Shown here piece after piece: positions 51,320 through 60,760 of a stretch of DNA of 64,000 nt. Where the stretch lies: the NCBI GenBank assembly GCA_015232575.1, contig JADFZL010000011.1, positions 167,755-231,754 on the forward strand, read 5' to 3'. The position numbers were made by a program, and so were the translations under genes. This DNA comes from Candidatus Rifleibacteriota bacterium (lineage in GTDB: Bacteria > Muiribacteriota > Ozemobacteria > Ozemobacterales > Ozemobacteraceae). Numbering within the stretch: position 1 is the stretch's first letter; every line of letters starts with the position of its first letter. The notes under the pieces were generated by a model. It saw only the letters and a list, made by a program, of their open reading frames with translations. It did not search any database and was not told the DNA's origin.

Positions 51320-52350
51320 TGAAAACTTCAGATTTTGTATTTGATCTCCCGGAAGAACTGATTGCGCAGGTTCCGTCACCGGAGCGTTCTTCGTCACGTC
51401 TTCTTGTTTTCGATAGAAAAAGTGGCAGCATTTCTCACCATGTTTTTCGTGATATCTCTAAATTTATACCCGCTGGAGACTTGCTTGTACTGAACCGTTC
51501 CAAAGTTATTCCGGCCAGGATGTTTACTATTACTAATCCTCCCGCAGCACCATCAGAAGTATTCTTTATACAGAAACTTGATGGAAACACATTTTCTGCG
51601 ATGGTAAGACCGGGAAAGAAATTCAAACCGGCTTCAATTCATAAATTTCCTGAAAATAAGAGTCTTTTTGTTCACGAAATTATGCCCGACGGATTGAGGG
51701 TATTGTCTATTGAAAACGAACCCGACCCGCTCAGCTTCTTCCGAAAACATGGCGAAATGCCTTTTCCACCATATATTACTTCAAGAGAGGCTCCAACTGA
51801 ACGCTATCAGACTGTGTATGCAGGCGAAGAAGGTTCTGTCGCAGCGCCGACCGCAGGCCTTCATTTCGATGAACCGCTCTTGCAACAGTTGCACAACAAT
51901 GGCGTACATATCGGTAATGTGGTTCTGCATGTTGGAATTGGCACATTTAAACCAGTTGAATGCGAAAACATTAAAGATCATAAAATGCACCACGAAGATT
52001 ACTTTATTCCAGAAGAACTGGCTGATACCTATCGAAGAGTTACCACAGCAAAAGGTAAAGTATGGGCATGTGGAACTACATCAGCACGAACTCTGGAGTC
52101 TGTTGTTAAATTGGAAGACGATGTACGAACCCTGAAAAGTGTTTACGGAAGCACTGATATTTTTATTACTCCAGGATACAAATTTAAAGCTATTGATCAC
52201 CTGATTACTAATTTTCACCTTCCGGGGTCTACCCTGATTATGCTGGTAGCAGCATTTGCAGGCTTGAAAGCAACTCTGGAAATATACCGTATTGCAGTTG
52301 AAATGAAATACCGATTTTACAGTTTTGGAGATGCAATGTTGATATTATGA
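51319..52350 (+). CDS. queA: S-adenosylmethionine:tRNA ribosyltransferase-isomerase QueA
   Basis: 343 aa, normal length. FDLPEELIAQVPSPERSSSR and LLVLNRSKVIPAR at the N-terminus, PPYITSREAPTERYQTVYAG, GSVAAPTAGLHFDEPLLQQL, VVLHVGIGTFKPVE and NFHLPGSTLIMLVAAFAG are the QueA blocks. It makes epoxyqueuosine from preQ1-tRNA. It overlaps the LCP stop by 1 bp and tgt by 4 bp, so it is translated with tgt as a queuosine module. Confidence 0.96.
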   Translation: MKTSDFVFDLPEELIAQVPSPERSSSRLLVFDRKSGSISHHVFRDISKFIPAGDLLVLNRSKVIPARMFTITNPPAAPSEVFFIQKLDGNTFSAMVRPGKKFKPASIHKFPENKSLFVHEIMPDGLRVLSIENEPDPLSFFRKHGEMPFPPYITSREAPTERYQTVYAGEEGSVAAPTAGLHFDEPLLQQLHNNGVHIGNVVLHVGIGTFKPVECENIKDHKMHHEDYFIPEELADTYRRVTTAKGKVWACGTTSARTLESVVKLEDDVRTLKSVYGSTDIFITPGYKFKAIDHLITNFHLPGSTLIMLVAAFAGLKATLEIYRIAVEMKYRFYSFGDAMLIL

Positions 52351-53486
52351 CCAGTACAAACACACAATTTACATTTGAAATTACACATTCTTCTGATGAA
52401 TGTTCAGGAAGAACCGGCCTTCTCAGCACCCGTCGTGGAAAAATTCAGACGCCTGTATTCATGCCTGTCGGCACACAGGGCACCGTTAAAACACTTTCCC
52501 CTGATGAACTGGTTGAAGCTGGCGCGGAAATAATTCTTTCAAATACATACCATTTGTATCTACGCCCTGGTACAGATACACTTGATCATTTCGGCGGACT
52601 TCACAAATTCATGTCCTGGGAGCGCCCGATCCTTACTGATTCCGGCGGATTTCAGGTTTTTTCGTTGAAGACCATGAATAAGATAAGCGAAGAAGGTGTA
52701 ACATTTGCTTCACATATAGACGGAAGCAGAAGGTTTCTTTCTCCGGAAGAAGCAATGCGTATTCAGAACTCAATTGGTTCTGATATAATGATGGTTTTCG
52801 ACGAGTGTTCTCCGTATCCGATTGATCATGAAAAAGCAAAAGAATCCATGGAAAGATCTGTCAGATGGGCAAAAAGATGCCGTGATTCACATCCGAAAAT
52901 GTCACGCGGTCAGGCTCTTTTTGGAATAATTCAGGGCTCAATGTACCATGACCTTCGCGCCGAATCACTCGAAAGAACTGCTGAGATTGGTTTCGAAGGA
53001 TTGGCTATTGGCGGATTATCTGTCGGCGAACCGAAAAATATCATGCTTGAAGTTCTTGATAATCTTGTTCCAAAAATGCCACCGGAATTTCCAAGATATC
53101 TGATGGGCGTCGGAACTCCGGAAGACCTTCTATCAGGAGTCGAACGTGGCATAGATATGTTCGACTGTGTTCATCCGACACGCATCGCAAGACATGCCTC
53201 AGTATTTACACGAAACGGCCGAATTGATCTTTCGTCTGCTGTACACGCACTTTCTGATTTACCCATTGATTCTTCGTGCAGCTGTTTTGCATGCCGGAAA
53301 TTTTCCAGAGGCTATCTGCGCCACCTTTTTAAAGCAGGTGAAATACTCGCACTCCGCCTTGCGAGTATGCATAACGTAAGATTTCTTATCTGCATGATGG
53401 AAGAAATAAGAAATGCGCTGAAAAACGGTATATTTATTCAGTACAAAAACGAATTTCTGTCGAAATATAACAACAGGGAACAATAA
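52347..53486 (+). CDS. tgt: tRNA-guanine transglycosylase
   Basis: 379 aa. Motifs: TPVFMPVGTQGTVKTLSPDE, ILSNTYHLYLRPG, LTDSGGFQVFSL with the active-site Asp, MMVFDECSPYP, GGLSVGEP, and FDCVHPTRIARHA with the nucleophile Asp. Zinc ligands lie in CSCFAC (CXCX2C) with His later in SMHN. It exchanges guanine 34 for preQ1 in Tyr, His, Asn and Asp tRNAs. Overlaps queA by 4 bp. Confidence 0.97.
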   Translation: MTSTNTQFTFEITHSSDECSGRTGLLSTRRGKIQTPVFMPVGTQGTVKTLSPDELVEAGAEIILSNTYHLYLRPGTDTLDHFGGLHKFMSWERPILTDSGGFQVFSLKTMNKISEEGVTFASHIDGSRRFLSPEEAMRIQNSIGSDIMMVFDECSPYPIDHEKAKESMERSVRWAKRCRDSHPKMSRGQALFGIIQGSMYHDLRAESLERTAEIGFEGLAIGGLSVGEPKNIMLEVLDNLVPKMPPEFPRYLMGVGTPEDLLSGVERGIDMFDCVHPTRIARHASVFTRNGRIDLSSAVHALSDLPIDSSCSCFACRKFSRGYLRHLFKAGEILALRLASMHNVRFLICMMEEIRNALKNGIFIQYKNEFLSKYNNREQ

Positions 53487-53507
53487 ATCATATTTGTGAG
53501 GTGAGGA

Positions 53508-54056
53508 ATGGTTAATTCTGAAAAAACAGTTATCGATCAGGGTATGGAAGCACTCAAGAAGGGAGATCTTGATCAGGCCGAAAAGGTTTTCAGAGATTTC
53601 CTTCTTTTTAACAGTCAGAGTGATCTGGCAGACAATGCATGTTACAATCTTTCCCAGGTTTGCATGAAAAGGGGAGAAAAAGAAAAAGCTCTTTCATGGC
53701 TTGATTTAATAATGGAGCAATATCCGAAAAGTGATGCAGCATACTTTGCAGAAGATGAACGTGACGAACTTCTGAAAGAGCTTGGAATGAATTCAGAACG
53801 CTATGTCGAAAAACTTTTCATCAGCGGCAAACAGAAAATAGCAGAAGGAAAGCTTGATGAAGCCGAAGCCTTCTTCCTTGAATTTGTCGATAAATTTGCA
53901 TCTACCGATCTAGCTGATAATGCCCATTACAGCCTTGCAACGATCTACAAAAAAAAGGGAATGCTCGATAAAACACGCCACCATATCGATATTATCATGT
54001 CACAATACCCTGATTCCGATGCCGCCATCTACGCCAAAGACCTTCTCGAAGATTAA
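53508..54056 (+). CDS. Cytoplasmic TPR protein built from an internal duplication
   Basis: 182 aa with GAGG 7 nt before the ATG at 53508. The two halves are related: GMEALKKGDLDQAEKVFRDF ... LADNACYNLSQV ... YPKSDAAYFAED and SGKQKIAEGKLDEAEAFFLE ... LADNAHYSLATI ... YPDSDAAIYAKD, so the gene arose by duplication of a two-TPR unit. The LADNA.Y and YP.SDAA segments resemble YbgF/CpoB-type TPRs. No signal peptide. Ends 71 bp before the ABC genes. Confidence 0.75.
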   Translation: MVNSEKTVIDQGMEALKKGDLDQAEKVFRDFLLFNSQSDLADNACYNLSQVCMKRGEKEKALSWLDLIMEQYPKSDAAYFAEDERDELLKELGMNSERYVEKLFISGKQKIAEGKLDEAEAFFLEFVDKFASTDLADNAHYSLATIYKKKGMLDKTRHHIDIIMSQYPDSDAAIYAKDLLED

Positions 54057-54127
54057 AAATGGCAATCAGTTTTTTCACACCTTCGGAATGAGAGCAGACT
54101 TGTGCCCTATCTCTAAAAAGTGATTTA

Positions 54128-54979
54128 ATGACAGAACAGTCTACAAAAAAGGGTTGTCGGGTAGAAGTTCATAACCTTGTTGTTAAATTCGGCGAACGAT
54201 ATATTATTCCTGGAATGACTCTTATTGTTGAGCCGGGCGAGTTTGTCGTCCTGCTTGGCCCCAGCGGTTGCGGCAAGTCTACGTTAATTCGTACAATAGT
54301 TGGAATTCAGACACCTGATGAGGGAAAAATTCTCCTGAACGGCAATAATTCGACTGATAGAGGGACAGGGACTTTCAGACCTGGTTACGTTCCTCAGGAC
54401 GACATAATTCATCTTGACCTGCCAGTCGAAAAAGTTCTTTACTATTCTGCACGGCTCAGAATTAAAAATCTTTCCGGCAGGGATGATGACTCATATTACA
54501 TGGAGATAGTCGATTCAATTCTGAATACACTTGAATTGACTGCTCACAGACAAACACTGGTGCGGTATCTCAGTGGCGGACAGCGAAAGCGCGTAAGTAT
54601 CGGTGTCGAACTTATTACCCGCCCATCACTCATTACAATGGATGAACCAACTTCCGGACTTGATCCGGCACTGGAAGAAAAAATGATGGAGCTCTGCCGG
54701 CACATGAGCCGTGAAAACTGCACTGTTCTGGTCACAACACATGCTATGGAATCGGTCGATCTTGCTGATAATGTACTAATCCTGTCAGCCGGATGCATGA
54801 CCTATTTTGGGCCTCCCGCAGAGGCACCGGCATGGTTCGGGGCAGAAAATCTTGGAGACATTTTCCGGGTTCTTTCATCAACTTCCCCAGACAAACTGGG
54901 AAAAAAGTTTATCCAATCTTCCTATTATGAAAAGCTTGTCCGCGCCAGATCATTGAAATCAGGCAGTCTTAAAAAATGA
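54128..54979 (+). CDS. ABCG-like ABC transporter ATPase
   Basis: 283 aa. Walker A LLGPSGCGKSTLIRTIVG, Q-loop YVPQDDIIHLDLPVEKVLYY, signature YLSGGQRKRVSIGVELITRP, Walker B ITMDEPTSGLDP and H-loop VLVTTHAMES. RKRVSIGVEL and the VPQDD loop are typical of the ABCG (White) group. It pairs with the permease that overlaps its stop by 4 bp. The exported substrate is unknown, perhaps a lipid. Confidence 0.88.
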   Translation: MTEQSTKKGCRVEVHNLVVKFGERYIIPGMTLIVEPGEFVVLLGPSGCGKSTLIRTIVGIQTPDEGKILLNGNNSTDRGTGTFRPGYVPQDDIIHLDLPVEKVLYYSARLRIKNLSGRDDDSYYMEIVDSILNTLELTAHRQTLVRYLSGGQRKRVSIGVELITRPSLITMDEPTSGLDPALEEKMMELCRHMSRENCTVLVTTHAMESVDLADNVLILSAGCMTYFGPPAEAPAWFGAENLGDIFRVLSSTSPDKLGKKFIQSSYYEKLVRARSLKSGSLKK

Positions 54980-55731
54980 ACCTGCCAGACTCTCTTAGAA
55001 CATTTGTACATCGCGAACAATGTGATATTCTCACTGAAAGATACCTTGACATAATAGTTGGAGACTGGCGCAATACTCTGCTTCTTTTGTCTCAATCACC
55101 AGTTATCGCCGGTCTGATAATCCTGCGCTGGCATGGAACAGCACCTACACCGACATTGCATTTCATCCTTTGCCTTGCTGCAACCTGGTTTGGCTGCATC
55201 AATGCGAGTCGTGAAATTGTCAAAGAACGCTCTATTTTCCTTCGAGAGCGAAATGTAAACCTTGAGATTCCGGCTTATGTTCTCTCAAAGGTCCGTGTTC
55301 TTGCAAGCCTTGGTTTTATTCAATGCCTCACAATGCTTTTCATGGTACATTATTATGTCGGCCTGGCAGGTTCAAAAACTCTTTTGCTTGGAACTCTGTT
55401 TCTGGCATCGTTTGCAGGCACAGCTCTTGGATTACTTATTTCATCACTTGTTGATACAACAGATCGGGCTGTTGGGCTTGTTCCTGTTTTCATTCTTCCT
55501 CAGATTTTATTCTCAAAATTTGTTCTTCAGGCCGAGCTTCTCAAGGGAATTCCGGGAATGTTCGAGAAACTGATGATTACAGTTCATGCATACGATATGT
55601 TTGAAGCTGTTCAGGGGCTTGGCGGTAAATTTGGCTGGCTGGATGCAGCAGGAGACGCAATGGCTCTTCTGGTCATGTCAGTTGCTTTTATACTTGCATC
55701 GATGGCATTATTACGTTCAAGGGAGCTGTGA
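54976..55731 (+). CDS. ABC-2-type permease, ABCG-like
   Basis: 251 aa with six hydrophobic segments. The pre-membrane sequence LTERYLDIIVGDWRNTLLLL and the loop CINASREIVKERSIFLRERN (the ABCG motif REI.KE...ERE) are characteristic. With the ATPase it forms a half-size exporter like eukaryotic ABCG proteins split in two chains. It overlaps the ATPase gene and is followed by a small membrane-anchored protein. Confidence 0.85.
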   Translation: MNLPDSLRTFVHREQCDILTERYLDIIVGDWRNTLLLLSQSPVIAGLIILRWHGTAPTPTLHFILCLAATWFGCINASREIVKERSIFLRERNVNLEIPAYVLSKVRVLASLGFIQCLTMLFMVHYYVGLAGSKTLLLGTLFLASFAGTALGLLISSLVDTTDRAVGLVPVFILPQILFSKFVLQAELLKGIPGMFEKLMITVHAYDMFEAVQGLGGKFGWLDAAGDAMALLVMSVAFILASMALLRSREL

Positions 55732-55733
55732 GA

Positions 55734-56186
55734 ATGAAAAAAATGCGATATTTTCTGATCCTGGTCTTTATTTCAGGGATTGTTATTTTTCCGTTTATGT
55801 CAAAATACGGAATTCGAGTCGGCAACTGGACCATGCCTTTCGATGCTGATCGCATGTACATATATGAATCGACTCTCGAATTCCTGGAATCAGTTAAATA
55901 TAAGGATTTTAAGACAGCTGCAAGTTTCCATCATCCCGATAAATTCAAGGAACGCGATGTTCCCAAATTAATTGAGAGTCGTTTTTTTGTTAAACCCGAG
56001 CTTCTGGACCTTGCCAATCACGAAGTTCTCCATGTGGATGTCAATTCCCGTGGTGACAGGGCTCGCGCCAGATGCCGTGCTACAGTAAAAGTTCTTAACA
56101 CAAAGGAAATCAGAGATCTTGATATTATTTTTTACTGGATGAAGGAATCTTCAAAATGGTACATGACGCTTGAATCATCTTTGTGA
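55734..56186 (+). CDS. Small membrane-anchored protein of the ABCG-like transporter operon
   Basis: 150 aa from the ATG at 55734 (GGGAG 8 nt upstream). One N-terminal anchor (MRYFLILVFISGIVIFPFMS), then an alpha+beta domain of about 110 residues (STLEFLESVKYKDFKTAASF ... KWYMTLESSL) resembling an NTF2-like or DUF4878-like lipocalin-sized fold; I cannot name the family firmly. Its start almost touches the permease stop, so it is probably part of that transporter's system. Confidence 0.6.
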   Translation: MKKMRYFLILVFISGIVIFPFMSKYGIRVGNWTMPFDADRMYIYESTLEFLESVKYKDFKTAASFHHPDKFKERDVPKLIESRFFVKPELLDLANHEVLHVDVNSRGDRARARCRATVKVLNTKEIRDLDIIFYWMKESSKWYMTLESSL

Positions 56187-56307
56187 TTTTACATACCGGC
56201 ATATCATTCGTCGGCTGTTTTTTCTCCAGCCCTCTGCCACAAATGCGTTAATCAAAAGATAATTCGGATTTCTTTTAAAAATTGGTTATAGAAGGGCCGA
56301 CAAATAT

Positions 56308-59300
56308 ATGCCAGAAGCGGTAAATTCACCTGTTGAAAAGCTTTGTGCTGAAAAACGTTTCTTTTTGCCTGCGAGCTTTTCGCTGATTTCCATCTTTCTT
56401 TTTTGCAGTGGAATGATGGCGATAATTTTTCAGTGCGTCTGGTTTCAGGAATTCAGATTAATTTTCGGCGCATCTACAGCCGCTAATGGTGCGGTTTTAG
56501 CCGTTTTTATGTTCGGATTATGTGCTGGCAGTCTTTTTTTTGGGAAAAAAGCTGATGAATCATCTTCACCATTGACATTATACGGAAATCTGGAAATTTT
56601 CACAGCAATTTTTGCTTTAACTACTCCTTTTCTTCTGGCACATGCAAGAGAATTGTACTACTCACTTGGTGGAACAATTGTATTTGGAAGTTATGGAGGA
56701 ACCTTTATATGCCTTTTATGTACCTTGATAATACTTGGCCCTCCGACTTTCTGTATGGGTGGAACCCTTCCTGCTGCTGCAAAAGCTTTCTCTGATCAGA
56801 AAGATCTGAATCGTCTCAGGCCTGCTTTTCTTTATGGCTTCAACACATTGGGAGCAGTTTCAGGGGCTGTGGTTGCAACATTTTTTCTTCTTGAGAAATT
56901 TGGAGCAAAACAGACACTTTTTTTGGCAGCTCTTACCAATCTTCTGATCGGAATTCTCGCACGCAATGCCCGACTCCCTTCAGAGTTTTCAAATCAATCA
57001 GAGCATTCAAAGTCTATTGAAGCATCAGTTCCTTCAGCCCAGCCTACACTTCAAACAAATCAGGAAACTTTTCCTTTTATAGCGACTTTTTTTCTGGGAT
57101 TTGTCTTTTTCCTGATGGAAATGGTCTGGTATCGAATGCTTTCTCCAATTCTGGGAGGTTCAGTTTATACTTTTGGTCTTATACTTATCATGGTTCTTTT
57201 TGGAATTGGCTCTGGAAGTATTATTTATTCTGTTTTAGGCTCAATTATTAATCCATCTTTCTGGATATTGGGTATTACATGTATTCTTGAGGCAATATTT
57301 CTTGCTTTGCCGCTGTTTTTGGGAGACAAGCTTCCCTTGTTTGCAGCATTTCTTCAGACTATCAACGCTTTTGGTTTCGAAGGCAGAATTCTGGGATGGC
57401 TGGTTATCTCCGCAATAGTCGTCTTTCCGGCAGCAGCAATTTCAGGTTTTCAATTTCCGCTGCTGATATCAATTCTGGGAAAGGGAAAAGAGAATCTTGG
57501 AAAACAGGTTGGCAAACTCTATTCTACCAACACTTTCGGGGCCATTCTCGGAGCGTTTTGCGGCGGATTTGGCATTATGTCATTTATTGGTGCCCCACTA
57601 TGCTGGAGAATAACAGTTTTGCTTCTAGGAAGCCTTGCTCTAGCCTCTTTCTATCGTTATTTTGAATATCGCTTTTCTGTCTTTCAGGTTGCATTTCTGG
57701 TGCCTGTCTTTCTGATTATTTTCGCAGCATTTTCATCTGAGGGACCAACTTCTGCCTGGCGCAACGGTGGAGTCGGCGCCGGAAGAATTGAGGCTCTTGA
57801 ACCAACCAGAAACGGTATTCAAAGCTGGCTTAACTCATGGCGAAGAGTGATGTTCTGGGAATCAGAAGGCATTGAAAGCTATGTATCAATGATAAAAAGC
57901 AATGGAATATCTTTTCTTATAAACGGGAAAAGCGATGGAAATGCCAAATACGATATGAACAACGCTATAACAATGGGTCTGATTTCGTCACTTATTTCCG
58001 CTCCTCCACAAAAGGCTCTGATTATAGGACTTGGCACAGGAATGACAGCCGGTTGGCTGGCACAATCGAAGTCTGTTTCCAGAGTTGATGTTGCAGAACT
58101 TGAAGAAGAGACTGTTCAGGTAGCTAGTTTTTGCAGCGATGCAAACATGGATGTACTGAAAAATCCAAAAGTGAATCTATTCATAGGTGACGGCAGAGAA
58201 TTTTTATTTTGTGCTACAGAATCGTATGATTTAATCGTTTCTCAACCTTCGAATCCTTATCGGGCAGGTGTTTCGAGTCTATTTACCAAGGATTTCTATG
58301 AAGTAGTAAACAGGCGCTTAAATGAAAACGGGATTCTTGTACAATGGGTTCAGGCATATGAAATTGATGCTGAAACTATGCAGATTATCTTTGCAACCCT
58401 TTCTTCGGTTTTTCCTCATGTTGAGATCTGGCAGACAAATACGAACGATCTTTTGCTTATCTGTTCAAGATTCCCTCAAGTCATATCACCAGAATCAGTA
58501 CGCAGAAAATTAGCTGAAGAACCTTTTGCATCAGGGTTTAAACATGCCTGGAATGCTTTCGATGTAACCGATATTCTGGCCAGATATGTCGCTTCTTCCG
58601 ATTTCACCAGAATGGTTGTCTCTCAATCTTTTGCCGATGTGCCTTTGAATACAGACGATCAAATGATCATTGAATACAGATTTGCAAAGATTGTTGGCAA
58701 AAAGAATCTGTTTTCTGCTTCTGTATTCAGAAGTCTTGCACAAAAATGCAGAATGCACAGGCCGGCACTATCTGACTCTTCATCAATCGACTGGACTGAA
58801 GTCGATAGACGCAGCCTTATGATATATCCCCTTGATGGAATGCATCCAATAATCGAAAAGACAATCTTTTCAAAACTTTCTGATCACATCAGCCTATACT
58901 CAAGTTTTGTTGATGGAAAATTCAATTTGATGAATAAAATTCTTGAAAAGAAAACTTTTATTCCTGATCATCCATTCGATTTGTTAATTGCTGCTGAAAG
59001 TCTTGCTAATATAGCCTCTACAACTGCAAAGCAGATGCTGCAGAAAATAGAACAGGTTTTCCCTCTTGAAAGTGAATTTATAAAATCACGCTTTGAATAT
59101 CGCACCGGAAACATGGAAACAGCTGTAAAAATGCTTGAGAATGCTTTCCAGAAACTTCGCAGAGCTCCATACATAAATTCAATAATTGCAGAACGCTCAA
59201 TACAGCTTTGTGTTGAAATAGTTAAAGCATATCCAGAATATGGCGAAAAGATATTTTACATGCTTAATAATCCATTTTCTTTATACATGCTTGAGGAAGT

Positions 59301-59532
59301 CAGGCTGGGTAAGCTGGTGGAAATTGTGCCTTTTTTGAAAGATGATCTGGCTTTGAAGATATTCCACCTGCATGAACCACATGTTCCCTGGGGAAGAACT
59401 TTCCTTGAGAAAAGATTTCAGTGTTATCACAAGAATAAAGACCCGCTTGAAGACAAAGCTTTCGCTGATCTGAGCGACTTTGTAATTAATCAGAACCTCC
59501 CACTAAATGAACTATTCAAGCTTCCAGATTGA
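56308..59532 (+). CDS. Membrane-embedded spermidine-synthase-like protein with C-terminal helical domain
   Basis: 1074 aa. Residues 20-480 hold about a dozen membrane helices with the duplicated pattern of fused MFS/spermidine-synthase proteins (FLFCSGMMAIIFQCVWFQEF and FFLGFVFFLMEMVWYRMLSP). Residues about 515-760 are an SpeE-like aminopropyltransferase/methyltransferase fold: GISFLINGKSDGNAKYDMNN, ALIIGLGTGMTAGWLAQSKS, VDVAELEEETVQVAS, FIGDGREFL and IVSQPSNPYRAGVSSLFTKD. The last ~300 residues are helical and TPR-like. The substrate is unknown. Transcribed alone. Confidence 0.82.
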   Translation: MPEAVNSPVEKLCAEKRFFLPASFSLISIFLFCSGMMAIIFQCVWFQEFRLIFGASTAANGAVLAVFMFGLCAGSLFFGKKADESSSPLTLYGNLEIFTAIFALTTPFLLAHARELYYSLGGTIVFGSYGGTFICLLCTLIILGPPTFCMGGTLPAAAKAFSDQKDLNRLRPAFLYGFNTLGAVSGAVVATFFLLEKFGAKQTLFLAALTNLLIGILARNARLPSEFSNQSEHSKSIEASVPSAQPTLQTNQETFPFIATFFLGFVFFLMEMVWYRMLSPILGGSVYTFGLILIMVLFGIGSGSIIYSVLGSIINPSFWILGITCILEAIFLALPLFLGDKLPLFAAFLQTINAFGFEGRILGWLVISAIVVFPAAAISGFQFPLLISILGKGKENLGKQVGKLYSTNTFGAILGAFCGGFGIMSFIGAPLCWRITVLLLGSLALASFYRYFEYRFSVFQVAFLVPVFLIIFAAFSSEGPTSAWRNGGVGAGRIEALEPTRNGIQSWLNSWRRVMFWESEGIESYVSMIKSNGISFLINGKSDGNAKYDMNNAITMGLISSLISAPPQKALIIGLGTGMTAGWLAQSKSVSRVDVAELEEETVQVASFCSDANMDVLKNPKVNLFIGDGREFLFCATESYDLIVSQPSNPYRAGVSSLFTKDFYEVVNRRLNENGILVQWVQAYEIDAETMQIIFATLSSVFPHVEIWQTNTNDLLLICSRFPQVISPESVRRKLAEEPFASGFKHAWNAFDVTDILARYVASSDFTRMVVSQSFADVPLNTDDQMIIEYRFAKIVGKKNLFSASVFRSLAQKCRMHRPALSDSSSIDWTEVDRRSLMIYPLDGMHPIIEKTIFSKLSDHISLYSSFVDGKFNLMNKILEKKTFIPDHPFDLLIAAESLANIASTTAKQMLQKIEQVFPLESEFIKSRFEYRTGNMETAVKMLENAFQKLRRAPYINSIIAERSIQLCVEIVKAYPEYGEKIFYMLNNPFSLYMLEEVRLGKLVEIVPFLKDDLALKIFHLHEPHVPWGRTFLEKRFQCYHKNKDPLEDKAFADLSDFVINQNLPLNELFKLPD

Positions 59533-59610
59533 ATGTCCCACATTGAGTTACAATTTCTAACCAATATTATCAGAGTAGTTAGATCCGCAACATGAAGTAT
59601 TGGGAAATTA

Positions 59611-59748
59611 TTAAGGGCATACGCGAGGAGTCAAATTTGCGTGTTAACTTTTGGTTGGGCTGTCATCTCGAACGAATGTGAGAGATCCCATAAATGAAAG
59701 ATTTCTTCCTTCAGTCGAAATGACAAAAGTGAGATTCTGTAGCTTAAG
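59611..59748. repeat. Family A repeat, copy 4, with extended flanks
   Basis: The palindrome is at 59662-59724. The left flank CAAATTTGCGTGTTAACTTT is shared with 22236-22255 and 42590-42616; the right flank with TTCTGTAGCTTAA matches that at 22305-22318. It lies between convergent genes. Confidence 0.8.
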
Positions 59749-59773
59749 TTAACGTTTTAGTTAACGTATACGA

Positions 59774-60760
59774 TTATTGAGGGTGCAGAAAAAAGGTGAA
59801 GGCGGCTGCGGCAGCTGCGGCGATAAGAAGGAAAATTCCCAGTTGAGTTGTTTCTTCTTTTGTTAGTGTAATATGCTTCCAGTTTGCTGCTATGAAGAGA
59901 ACCGACATGAACGGCAGAACCGGAATTCCAACTTTGAAAAATATTGCAGTACCAATTGCAAAAACGAATGAAATACCCATTAGAAGGGTGTTTTTTCTCA
60001 AGCCAAGTGAGAATCTTTCCGAAGCTCTGTAAAATAATCCGAAAAATAAAAAGTCTGCCATTCCAATGAGAAATGGAATTTCGGTCGGAACTTTTCCGAT
60101 CAGCGGAAATCTCAGAAGGAAATGATGAATTACCGATGATCTTATGATAAGCGACGTTGCACCAGCTGATACGCTCCATGCATCGGCAAGAGCTGCCACC
60201 AGAGCCACCGGAATAAGATGTCCGGCTTTATCAACACCATTGCCGATCCAAAGACCAAGTCCGGCGGCAATTCCAAGCTGAGAAATTGAAAGAAGCAAAA
60301 TGCCGGCGGCTTTTTCCGGGAAATTCTCTGTAAGAAAATTTTCGACTGCGAAAAAAATGTGGTTGCATAATTCTATTGTCTGTGCAGAATGAAATGCTGG
60401 TTCATTTGTTTGAGCCAGTGTAAGAAGAATTACCGCACCAGGAATTTTTGAACAATCGCTAATCGTGTTTGTCCGAAGAATAAGGGGCTTGGCGGCAGCG
60501 AAGTTCATTGCCATAAAAACAGCGCAGATAAGAAGATAAAAATTTCGGTGCAGATAAAGTTTCGAAAAACCGGCCACAACAGAAAGTGATAGTACAACAA
60601 GAAAAAGTGAGGTAAAAAAGTATGAAAAATGTCGGGGAATTTCCGGCAGAAAATTATTAGCAGCCGGAACGGCAAAAAAGATAATTATCCACAGTGATAA
60701 TGTAATGAAAAGTGGTTTAAGAGTAAACAATTCTTTGTGAATATCTGTGTTTGTCTGCAA
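59774..60760 (-). CDS. Polytopic membrane protein resembling presenilin/A22 aspartyl proteases
   Basis: 328 aa, eight or nine hydrophobic segments. The last third has the layout of GxGD proteases: helix with VALVAALADAWSVSAG (Asp193, at the position of presenilin's YD), then FLIGMADFLFFGLFYRAS (Asp236, in place of GLGDF), then FFKVGIPVLPFMSVLFI (PVLP 280-283, in place of PALP). Spacing between the three blocks (43 and 44 residues) is as in small archaeal and bacterial members, which lack the large eukaryotic loop. Tyr of YD is Ala, and the Gly before the second Asp is Ala. If active, it would cleave helices inside the membrane. Many presenilin-like bacterial proteins are annotated only as hypothetical. 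A transporter is the alternative. Confidence 0.5.
   Translation of the reverse strand: MQTNTDIHKELFTLKPLFITLSLWIIIFFAVPAANNFLPEIPRHFSYFFTSLFLVVLSLSVVAGFSKLYLHRNFYLLICAVFMAMNFAAAKPLILRTNTISDCSKIPGAVILLTLAQTNEPAFHSAQTIELCNHIFFAVENFLTENFPEKAAGILLLSISQLGIAAGLGLWIGNGVDKAGHLIPVALVAALADAWSVSAGATSLIIRSSVIHHFLLRFPLIGKVPTEIPFLIGMADFLFFGLFYRASERFSLGLRKNTLLMGISFVFAIGTAIFFKVGIPVLPFMSVLFIAANWKHITLTKEETTQLGIFLLIAAAAAAAFTFFLHPQ

Noticed and set aside
59757..60179. Alternative minus-strand frame of 140 codons
   Set aside because: It overlaps the longer membrane-protein gene in another frame and gives a Cys/His/Arg-rich translation with no structure, typical of a shadow.
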